Source: JABDOU01 sp041567895
GTDB taxonomy: Bacteria > Actinomycetota > Acidimicrobiia > Spongiisociales > SHLN01
Length of the DNA: 64,000 nucleotides
Assembly: GCA_041567895.1 (NCBI GenBank)
Contig: JBFGAX010000008.1
Span: forward strand, 1-64,000
Reading direction: 5' to 3'
The translations under genes were made by a program, and so were the position numbers. Every line of letters begins with the position of its first letter. The first letter of the stretch is position 1. Under the pieces are notes generated by a model, which saw only the letters and a list, made by a program, of their open reading frames with translations, was not told the origin of the DNA and made no database searches. Below, one piece after another: positions 8,836 through 19,361 of this stretch.

Positions 8836-9750
8836 ATGAAGCCATTGGTGATGACCGTTGCCTCGGTGTTGATCCTGACTGCATGTGGAGGCATCGACCC
8901 CGCCGTGGACGAGAGTTCGACGACAGCTGTCGAGTCAACCACCTCAACGACAGTGGAGCCCACAACCAGTTCATCGACATCGACAACGTCCACGTCGACG
9001 TCTTCGACCACATCGACGACCGTGGCACCACGCCCAACGATCGTGGTCACCGATGCCATGCGAGAATTCCCGGCGTATGAGGGCGACGGCTACACACTGT
9101 TCTACGCCGAGGACCCCGACCCCGGCAATCTGGGATGCGAGGGCTTCCCGCAAACCAGGCTCTGGGTCCAGCGAGACGACGGACCCGCCGAACTCGTTAC
9201 CGAACTACCTGAGGCGGGCACGATCTATCCGGGGCCGGACGGGCGCATCCTGGTTGTCGCAGGCTGTGAAGGCTTCCTGGGATCGCTGTATCACGCCGAC
9301 GTCTCCTCTGATGGACGGTTCTCGAACATCGTGGAGATCTACCTGGCGCTCGAGGCGGCCTTCGGATTCGACTGGGTTGATCGAGATACGATCTCCCTCA
9401 CCGCTGCCACCTACGAAGGTGCCTGGGGCGGCAAAGACGACGAGACTCGTCCGCTTACGATCCACCTCGAGGCCACCGAGCACGTTGTCGTCACGACCAG
9501 GGGCGAAGCTCCAGTCGTGGCGACGGTCACCGAATGCTCATTCGAAGACGGCAACCTGACCCTCGAGGCCGAAGATGACCTCTTTGGTCCGGTGAAGATC
9601 GACGGGGACACAGTGACCTATCTCGATCGAACCGTACCTGCCTCCATCATCAACGGGCCGGATCCTGATTTCCCGCTGCGGACCATGTTCGGAACGACAG
9701 TAACCGGCGAGAACGTCGTGACGTCGGTGTGGGGACCGAACTGCTTTTGA
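8836..9750 (+). CDS. Lipoprotein with Thr/Ser-rich linker, function unknown
   Basis: A 304-residue secreted protein. Residues 1-17 are a lipoprotein signal peptide ending in the lipobox LTAC (Cys17), followed by a Thr/Ser-rich linker at about 27-63, so it is anchored to the outer face of the membrane. The folded part (70-304) is rich in short beta-like segments and aromatic residues and has about four cysteines; I recognise no family. It is the last gene of the plus-strand operon starting at 5475 and lies 52 bases after the repeat protein. ATG 8836 gives the signal peptide directly. Confidence 0.85.
   Translation: MKPLVMTVASVLILTACGGIDPAVDESSTTAVESTTSTTVEPTTSSSTSTTSTSTSSTTSTTVAPRPTIVVTDAMREFPAYEGDGYTLFYAEDPDPGNLGCEGFPQTRLWVQRDDGPAELVTELPEAGTIYPGPDGRILVVAGCEGFLGSLYHADVSSDGRFSNIVEIYLALEAAFGFDWVDRDTISLTAATYEGAWGGKDDETRPLTIHLEATEHVVVTTRGEAPVVATVTECSFEDGNLTLEAEDDLFGPVKIDGDTVTYLDRTVPASIINGPDPDFPLRTMFGTTVTGENVVTSVWGPNCF
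8914..9024 (+). repeat. Low-complexity Thr/Ser codon tract
   Basis: A run rich in ACN and TCG/TCN codons encoding the surface linker of the lipoprotein. It is a compositional repeat, with ACG-TCG-ACA-type units rather than an exact tandem array. Similar linkers occur after the lipid-modified cysteine in the two solute-binding lipoproteins of this window. Confidence 0.7.
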
Positions 9751-9759
9751 TACCCGAAA

Positions 9760-9786
9760 GATCCCCGGGTGGTTGACCCGGGGATC
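9760..9786. terminator. Stem-loop between converging lipoprotein gene and rpoC
   Basis: GATCCCCGGGT (9760-9770) and its exact inverse (9776-9786) form an 11-base-pair stem with a five-base loop GGTTG. It lies in the 61-base gap between two converging genes and can serve both directions. On the minus strand the stem is followed by TTTCGGG, a weak U-run, so termination of rpoBC is the better supported role. Confidence 0.75.
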
Positions 9787-9811
9787 CATCCGCTGTTGTC
9801 TTGTGAAGCTA

Positions 9812-13717
<3,906 letters not shown>

Positions 13718-13741
13718 GTGTGACTCCTTCTCTCCGCCTGG

Positions 13742-16700
13742 TTACGTGGCTCGTTCGGGGCGGGAGATGTCGATCCCCAGCGCTTCTTGTGTTCGGAATA
13801 CGTCCTCTTCGAGGTCCGCCAGCTCGATCTCCTCACCAGCCGACAACATCTCGACGTTGAGGCAGAGGCTCTGCATCTCTTTGACCAACACCTTGAACGA
13901 CTCCGGAATACCGGGCTCAGGGATGTTTTCGCCTTTGACGATCGCTTCGTAGACCTTGACGCGGCCGGCCACGTCATCGGACTTGATGGTCAGGAGCTCC
14001 TGGAGCGCATAGGCAGCGCCGTACGCCTCGAGGGCCCAGACCTCCATTTCCCCAAATCGTTGGCCACCGAACTGCGCCTTACCGCCGAGCGGCTGCTGGG
14101 TGATCATCGAGTACGGTCCAGTAGAGCGAGCATGGATCTTGTCGTCCACCAGGTGGAGAAGCTTCAAGATGTAGATGTATCCAACCGTGATCGGGTTATC
14201 GAATGGATGGCCGGTGCGACCGTTGTACAACGTTGCTTTGCCATCTTCGTTGACGAGCTGATTGCCGTCACGGTTCGGCAGCGCAGCCTTGAGTACCTCG
14301 GTGATCTCATCCTCCCGGGCTCCATCGAACACCGGGGTTGCAACCCTGCTCCAGGGTTTGACGCCGGCGGCGGCGACACCGTCACCCTTGTAGGGCTGCC
14401 ATCCCTGAGCTGCCGCCCATCCCAGGTGCGTTTCGAGAACCTGTCCCAGGTTCATGCGGGACGGCACACCGAGCGGTGACAACACGATGTCTACCGGAGT
14501 TCCATCCTCCATGAACGGCATGTCTTCCTGGGGAAGGATCCGGGAGATAACGCCCTTGTTGCCATGTCGACCGGCAAGCTTGTCGCCCTCTGAGATCTTG
14601 CGCTGCTGTGCAACGTAGACCCGCACGAGCTGGTTCATGCCGGGAGGGAGATCGTCGCCTTCCTCGCGGCGAAACACCTTGACGTCGATGACCTTGCCCG
14701 ACTCGCCGTGCGGCACGCGCAGCGAGGTGTCTCGCACCTCACGAGCCTTCTCACCGAAGATTGCCCGCAAGAGGCGCTCCTCGGGTGTGAGCTCGGTTTC
14801 ACCCTTAGGGGTGACCTTGCCGACGAGGTAGTCGCCCGGGCCAACCTCGGCTCCGATGCGGATGATGCCTTCGTCGTCGAGATCGCGAAGTACTTCTTCT
14901 GCGACATTCGGGATATCACGGGTGATCTCCTCGGCGCCCAGCTTGGTATCGCGAGCCTCGATCTCGTGCTCTTCGATGTGAATCGAGGTGAGCACGTCGT
15001 TCTTGACCAGGTTCTCGTTGAGGATGATGGCATCCTCGAAGTTGTGGCCCTCCCACGGCATGAACGCCACCAGGAGGTTTTTGCCGAGGGCAAGTTCGCC
15101 GAGGTCAGTCGAAGGACCGTCTGCGAGCACGTCGCCGGCCTTGACCTTGTCACCCTCGAGGACGACCGCTTTCTGATTGAGGTTGGTGCCCTGGTTTGAG
15201 CGCACGAACTTCTTGAGCGGATAGCTGCGCTTACGGTTATTCGAGGACTCTTTGACAACCACCTCGGTTCCGCTCACCTCGGTCACCTCGCCGTCAGCCT
15301 CTGCGATCACCATCTCACCCGAGTCGTAGGCGGCGCGCTGTTCGACACCGGTCCCGACGAGCGGAGCTTCGGCGTGCAACAACGGAACTGCTTGCCGCTG
15401 CATGTTGGAACCCATCAATGCGCGGTTGGCGTCGTCGTGCTCGAGGAACGGGATCAACGACGTTGCCACCGACACGATCTGCTTGGGAGACACGTCCATG
15501 TAGTCGACGTCGGTCGACTTGACGTAGTCCACCTCACCACCGCGCCGGCGAACCAGTACGCGGGGATTGACGTAGGAGCCATCTTCGTTCACCTCGGCGT
15601 TTGCCTGGGCAATGACGTAGTTCTCCTCTTCGGAGGCCGTGAGATACACGACCTGCTTGGTCACCACGCCGTCTTCGACCTTGCGATAGGGCGTTTCGAT
15701 GAATCCGAACCGGTTGACCTTGGCGTAAGTGGCGAGAGAACCGATCAGGCCGATGTTCGGACCTTCGGGAGTTTCGATCGGACACATGCGACCGTAGTGG
15801 GACGAATGGACGTCTCGAACCTCAAAGCCTGCTCTCTCGCGGCTGAGGCCACCGGGGCCGAGCGCAGAGAGACGCCGACGATGGGTCAAGCCGGCTAGCG
15901 GGTTCGGCTGATCCATGAACTGGCTCAGCTGGCTGGTTCCGAAGAACTCCTTGATCGATGCAACAACCGGCCGGATGTTGATGAGGCTCTGAGGTGTGAT
16001 CACCTCGGGATCCTGGGTGGTCATCCGCTCACGGACCACGCGTTCAAGGCGTGTGAGCCCGACCCGAATCTGGTTCTGAATGAGCTCTCCAACGGTGCGG
16101 ATTCGACGGTTACCGAAGTGATCGATATCGTCGGTCCGATACCCGTCGGTGCGGGCATGGAGGTTGACCAGGTAGCGAATCGCATCGAGCATGTCGTCGG
16201 TCGACAACAGGCCGTCAACCTCACGGTCGTACTTGCTGAGATCTACATCACGGCCGAACTTGGTATCGAGCTTGTACCTACCAACCCGGGTGAGGTCGTA
16301 GCGCTTCGTATTGAAAAACAACGTGTTGATCAAGCCTCGCGCAGACTCGACGGTCGTCAGCTCACCAGGACGCAGTTTCCGGTAGAGATCGAGCAGCGCC
16401 TCATCGCGATTCTCCGTCGGGTCCTTTTCGAGCGTGTTGATGATGGACTCGGAATTGTCGAACAGCGCCAGGATTTCCTCGTCTGTCTCGGCGATCCCGA
16501 GTGCCCGCAAGAACGTCGTCACATACTGACGCCGCTTGCGATCGACGCGCACGCCGATGGTGTCCTTTTTATCTGCATCGAATTCGAGCCATGCTCCCCG
16601 GCCCGGGATGAGCTTGGCTGAATAGACGTCCCGGTCGGACGCCTTGTCGATGCTGGAGTCGAAATACACGCCAGGCGATCGAACCAGCTGGCTCACAACG

Positions 16701-17083
16701 ACCCGCTCGGTGCCGTTGACGATGAAGGTGCCGTTTGCGGTCATCATCGGGAAGTCCCCGAGGAACACCTGCTGTTCTTTGATCTCGCCAGTGTTCTTGT
16801 TCATGAATCGCGCAGTCACGAACAACGCCTGCGAATAGTTGGCATCTCGCTCTTTGGCTTCGGCAATCGACAGTGCGGGCTCGCCGAACCAATGATCGCT
16901 CAAATCGAGCGCGAGTGTTCCTGTGAAGTCCTCGATCGGAAAGATCTCTGCAAACAGCTGTTGTAGGCCCTCGTCCAGAAACCACTGGAACGATTCATGC
17001 TGCACAGACAGCAAATCCGGAAGCGGTTGGACTTCCGGGATCTTTGCGAACGAAAGGCGGGTGGCAGTGCGCGATGGTGCCAA
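13742..17083 (-). CDS. rpoB: DNA-directed RNA polymerase subunit beta
   Basis: A 1113-residue beta subunit. The rifampicin-binding segment is SQLSQFMDQPNP at residues 384-395, followed by LTHRRRLSALGPGGLSRER and later the conserved RMCPIETPEGPNIGLI. C-terminal motifs KLLHLVDDKIHARSTGPYS and GGKAQFGGQRFGEMEVWALEAYGAA are typical. The reading frame starts with TTG at 17083, preceded by GAGAGGA at good spacing, and gives MAPSRTATRLSFAKIPEV. In E. coli numbering the rifampicin region differs from the common actinobacterial sequence at N518 (Pro) and S522 (Ala). Confidence 0.97.
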   Translation of the reverse strand: MAPSRTATRLSFAKIPEVQPLPDLLSVQHESFQWFLDEGLQQLFAEIFPIEDFTGTLALDLSDHWFGEPALSIAEAKERDANYSQALFVTARFMNKNTGEIKEQQVFLGDFPMMTANGTFIVNGTERVVVSQLVRSPGVYFDSSIDKASDRDVYSAKLIPGRGAWLEFDADKKDTIGVRVDRKRRQYVTTFLRALGIAETDEEILALFDNSESIINTLEKDPTENRDEALLDLYRKLRPGELTTVESARGLINTLFFNTKRYDLTRVGRYKLDTKFGRDVDLSKYDREVDGLLSTDDMLDAIRYLVNLHARTDGYRTDDIDHFGNRRIRTVGELIQNQIRVGLTRLERVVRERMTTQDPEVITPQSLINIRPVVASIKEFFGTSQLSQFMDQPNPLAGLTHRRRLSALGPGGLSRERAGFEVRDVHSSHYGRMCPIETPEGPNIGLIGSLATYAKVNRFGFIETPYRKVEDGVVTKQVVYLTASEEENYVIAQANAEVNEDGSYVNPRVLVRRRGGEVDYVKSTDVDYMDVSPKQIVSVATSLIPFLEHDDANRALMGSNMQRQAVPLLHAEAPLVGTGVEQRAAYDSGEMVIAEADGEVTEVSGTEVVVKESSNNRKRSYPLKKFVRSNQGTNLNQKAVVLEGDKVKAGDVLADGPSTDLGELALGKNLLVAFMPWEGHNFEDAIILNENLVKNDVLTSIHIEEHEIEARDTKLGAEEITRDIPNVAEEVLRDLDDEGIIRIGAEVGPGDYLVGKVTPKGETELTPEERLLRAIFGEKAREVRDTSLRVPHGESGKVIDVKVFRREEGDDLPPGMNQLVRVYVAQQRKISEGDKLAGRHGNKGVISRILPQEDMPFMEDGTPVDIVLSPLGVPSRMNLGQVLETHLGWAAAQGWQPYKGDGVAAAGVKPWSRVATPVFDGAREDEITEVLKAALPNRDGNQLVNEDGKATLYNGRTGHPFDNPITVGYIYILKLLHLVDDKIHARSTGPYSMITQQPLGGKAQFGGQRFGEMEVWALEAYGAAYALQELLTIKSDDVAGRVKVYEAIVKGENIPEPGIPESFKVLVKEMQSLCLNVEMLSAGEEIELADLEEDVFRTQEALGIDISRPERAT

Positions 17084-17288
17084 GAGTGGTCCTCTCTACG
17101 TTGTTTAAGTAAGTGGTTGAAGGCTGAGCTGTCCGCGATGGCCGCGCTTGAACGGCTTTTGAACGGGCATCGAATCGATTGGACAGAACAACTCAGTGCT
17201 CAAATAAATCGAACCAGCAATCAAGAATTAGTGGGCTGAACAGGGCGGATACGGCATTGGTAGAACGGGCTTGGGCGGGCGAACTGCA

Positions 17289-17317
17289 AGCATAGCAGCA
17301 TCTTCCGCAAAACGGAA
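17289..17317 (-). promoter_or_regulatory. Candidate extended -10 promoter for rpoBC
   Basis: On the minus strand TTCCGT (17312-17317) lies 17 bases before TATGCT (17289-17294), and TGC directly precedes the -10 box, giving an extended -10 element. The -35 is weak and lies inside a 7-base inverted repeat (TCTTCCG, 17301-17307; CGGAAGA, 17313-17319), which could be an operator. It would yield a roughly 200-base rpoB leader. Confidence 0.4.
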
Positions 17318-17493
17318 GAAAACACGGGCGAACGGCCCCGGAGGTGGTTGGTGATGAGCGCCTGCCTCCGGACGGATCGCCAGGTGGCTGCTGCATGTCG
17401 GGGATATGTGGTCCCACGACCATCATTCGTCTCCGCCAATATAGACGATTCATCCGCCTCGTGAGGCATACCCGATCACGAAGCACCGAGAGT

Positions 17494-17510
17494 GTTCCGC
17501 ATCGTGGAAC
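17494..17510 (+). promoter_or_regulatory. Possible IclR-type operator
   Basis: GTTCC and GGAAC form an inverted repeat with a 7-base spacer, 41 bases before the IclR start codon. TTCCGC within it lies 17 bases before TAGAGT (17518-17523), a possible weak promoter, so binding here would allow autoregulation. A further GTGGAAC copy follows at 17522. This is a sequence-pattern suggestion only. Confidence 0.3.
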
Positions 17511-17551
17511 GCTCCTGTAGAGTGGAACGGCGAGCCAAGCGATCGGGAGCC

Positions 17552-18304
17552 ATGGTCCAGTCGATACATCGTGCATTCGACCTCCTCGAGGCCCTGGCGA
17601 TCGAACCTGCCGGACTCACCGATCTGGCGCGACGTACCGGATTACCCAAGAGTACGGCCTCCCGCCTGCTTGCGACCCTTCAGGATCTGAAAGCCGTAGA
17701 ACGATCCGACGAAACCGGGCTTTACCGCCTGGGATCCGCGCTCAAGTCTCTGGCAGGCTCTTCGTCCAACACCGACCTCGCCTCGCTGGCCATTCCTCAC
17801 CTCCACAGCCTCACCGGCCTGACGTCAGAGACATCGGGCATCAGCATTCCCGACGGGTACCGGGTTCACTATCTCACGCAGATCGATTCCGATAATCCGA
17901 TTCAGATCAGGGATTGGAGTGGCGAGTTGATTCCGATGCACGCGGTTCCGGATGGACAGATCTACATGTCCGAATGGCCGGATGAGCGCGTGGCACGCTA
18001 TTTCTCCCTCGATCCCATGCCATTCACGAACGCAACGATCACCACCGAGAAGGCGATGAGGAAACGCATCGACACCTATCGACGACGTGGCTACACCTGG
18101 GTGAAGGAGGAGTTCGTCGAGGGCCTCAACAGCGTCGCTGCCCCGATCAAGAACCAGGGCGGACACATCATCGCAGCTATGCACGTGTACGGACCTGCAT
18201 ACCGGTTTCCCGTCGACGGTACCGAAGAAGCCATAGGAGAGTCCGTCGTGAAGGCCGCCGATCGCCTCTCACGATCCATCGCCAGATCAGCGTTTGCTAC
18301 CTAG
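17552..18304 (+). CDS. IclR-family transcriptional regulator
   Basis: A 250-residue regulator. The N-terminal winged helix-turn-helix (residues 1-65) has VQSIHRAFDLLEALA and LTDLARRTGLPKSTASRLLATLQ, followed by LYRLGSAL; the C-terminal effector domain (75-250) includes the usual TSGISIPDGYRVHYLTQID and VAAPIKNQGGHIIAAMHVYGP. IclR proteins sense small acids or aromatic compounds and usually control a neighbouring catabolic operon. Start ATG 17552 follows a GGGAGCC site. Its stop overlaps the opposing stop by the four bases CTAG. The target is unknown; the flanking HD/flavoprotein genes are candidates. Confidence 0.9.
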   Translation: MVQSIHRAFDLLEALAIEPAGLTDLARRTGLPKSTASRLLATLQDLKAVERSDETGLYRLGSALKSLAGSSSNTDLASLAIPHLHSLTGLTSETSGISIPDGYRVHYLTQIDSDNPIQIRDWSGELIPMHAVPDGQIYMSEWPDERVARYFSLDPMPFTNATITTEKAMRKRIDTYRRRGYTWVKEEFVEGLNSVAAPIKNQGGHIIAAMHVYGPAYRFPVDGTEEAIGESVVKAADRLSRSIARSAFAT

Positions 18305-18729
18305 CTGACCTTTCGGCCAACGAGTAGCCCGGCCACCCCTCCTGCTGCCAGAACATGCCAAATCGCATGACCTTGCAGCATCGAGGTCGGCGAGCACCAC
18401 GCCCCTCCGGTTCGACTCACGGCCCAAACGACTATTCCAGCTGCCAGCACCCCGAGCGACCAGAAGGGAAGTCGGCTCCGGCTTGCCCACATCGTCGAAA
18501 CCGCCGCTGCAATCACCAGCACCAGTCCCGCATCATGGACGAACGATGAGACCGGCGACGGTGCCGCGTGAAATAGCACCGAGCCGACGCCGGCCAGAAA
18601 CAATGCAAGCGCACCAAGCAGGTGTCGCTGCCAAACGAGACCCGCAGCCACAATGAATGCGAGGCTCGAGACCGTGTTGATCGGCTGCGCCACCAGCCCT
18701 TGACGAATCAGCTCGCAGTCAAACGGCAT
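18301..18729 (-). CDS. Small membrane protein with CREST/ceramidase-type metal motif
   Basis: A 142-residue protein with four or five transmembrane helices. It carries the spaced residues of the CREST superfamily (alkaline ceramidases, PAQR receptors): Glu6 in DCELI, Ser50xxxHis54 in SVLFHAAPS, Asp66, and His121xxxHis125 in GHAIWH, plus the ceramidase-like QPINTVSSLAF stretch at 16-25. Known members are zinc-dependent amide hydrolases with seven helices, so this one is short. It lies 9 bases downstream of the HD gene and is probably cotranscribed. Substrate unknown. Confidence 0.75.
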   Translation of the reverse strand: MPFDCELIRQGLVAQPINTVSSLAFIVAAGLVWQRHLLGALALFLAGVGSVLFHAAPSPVSSFVHDAGLVLVIAAAVSTMWASRSRLPFWSLGVLAAGIVVWAVSRTGGAWCSPTSMLQGHAIWHVLAAGGVAGLLVGRKVS

Positions 18730-18738
18730 CGGGGCTCT

Positions 18739-19305
18739 CTAAACGTGGCCCTTCGGCTCCCGAAAGAAGCGGCGCACCATCGGTTCGAAAAACTCGAGCG
18801 GTTCTGACTCATAGTCGGGGTCGAAGCAGTTCTGGTCGTAGTTCTCGCAGAAGTCGACGGTGTCCTGATACCACTGGTGGCTTTTGAGCCGGTCGCGTTC
18901 GTTCCGATCCTTACCGAAATGGTGGTAGTAGTAAAACGTCTGAAAGAGACCGTGGTGTTTGATGATCCAATAGGTCCGCTCAGAAACGTACGGACGCATC
19001 ACGGCGGCCGCGACCTCGCTGTGGTTGGCAGGCGCCAGGATGTCTCCTACATCGTGGAGCAGGCAAGCGACGACGAACTCTTCCTCTTCGCCTGCCCGGT
19101 GGGCCCTGGTGGCGGATTGCAGTGAATGCTCGAGCCGGGTGATTTTATAACCGGATGGTTCGTCCATGGATCGCAACCATCCGAGGGCTCGATCTGCCAT
19201 CTCCTGCATCTCACGAGCTTCAATTTCGGCCAGCATCTCGTACTCGGCTCTGGTGCCGTCTGCCATGGCGGTGAAACTGACTGTATCCATCGATCGAGCA
19301 TACAT
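18739..19305 (-). CDS. HD-domain protein, PhnZ/MIOX-like diiron oxygenase candidate
   Basis: A 188-residue protein with a clear HD fold: RLEHSLQSATRA (His60), LLHDVGD (His84-Asp85), NHSE (His95), IIKHHG (His117/118) and NYDQ (Asp157). The RLEHSLQxAxxAxxxG...LLHD pattern is closer to PhnZ, TmpB and myo-inositol oxygenase, which use a mixed-valent diiron centre to oxidise substrates, than to hydrolytic HD phosphohydrolases. The likely real start is Met6 at 19290 (MDTVSFTAMADGT). It is divergent from the DgcA-like gene and upstream of the CREST-type gene. Function is inferred from family only; a phosphohydrolase is the alternative. Confidence 0.75.
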   Translation of the reverse strand: MYARSMDTVSFTAMADGTRAEYEMLAEIEAREMQEMADRALGWLRSMDEPSGYKITRLEHSLQSATRAHRAGEEEEFVVACLLHDVGDILAPANHSEVAAAVMRPYVSERTYWIIKHHGLFQTFYYYHHFGKDRNERDRLKSHQWYQDTVDFCENYDQNCFDPDYESEPLEFFEPMVRRFFREPKGHV

Positions 19306-19361
19306 GCAGCGCTCGGATCGGTTGACTTGCGAGGCAATGTGTCCTCGTTACCATCATCTCG

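Larger units (their letters stand above)
17084..17551. other. Divergent control region between rpoB and an IclR regulator
   Basis: A 468-base non-coding region. Ribosomal protein genes rplJ-rplL, which often precede rpoB, are absent here. It carries a candidate minus-strand promoter for rpoBC at 17289-17317 overlapping a short inverted repeat (17301-17319), and a candidate operator/promoter for the IclR gene at 17494-17523. Small open frames in it have no ribosome binding sites or recognisable products. Confidence 0.6.

Noticed and set aside
8914..9024. Tandem repeat or CRISPR-like array
   Set aside because: The tract is a Thr/Ser codon run inside the lipoprotein frame; there are no constant repeats with unique spacers.
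17084..17551. rplJ-rplL or a small gene before rpoB
   Set aside because: No ribosomal protein sequence is found in any frame, and the short frames lack ribosome sites.
18739..19305. Ordinary HD phosphohydrolase such as a dGTPase or cyclic-di-GMP phosphodiesterase
   Set aside because: Not excluded, but the RLEHSLQ segment and spacing match the PhnZ/MIOX group better and there is no HD-GYP motif.
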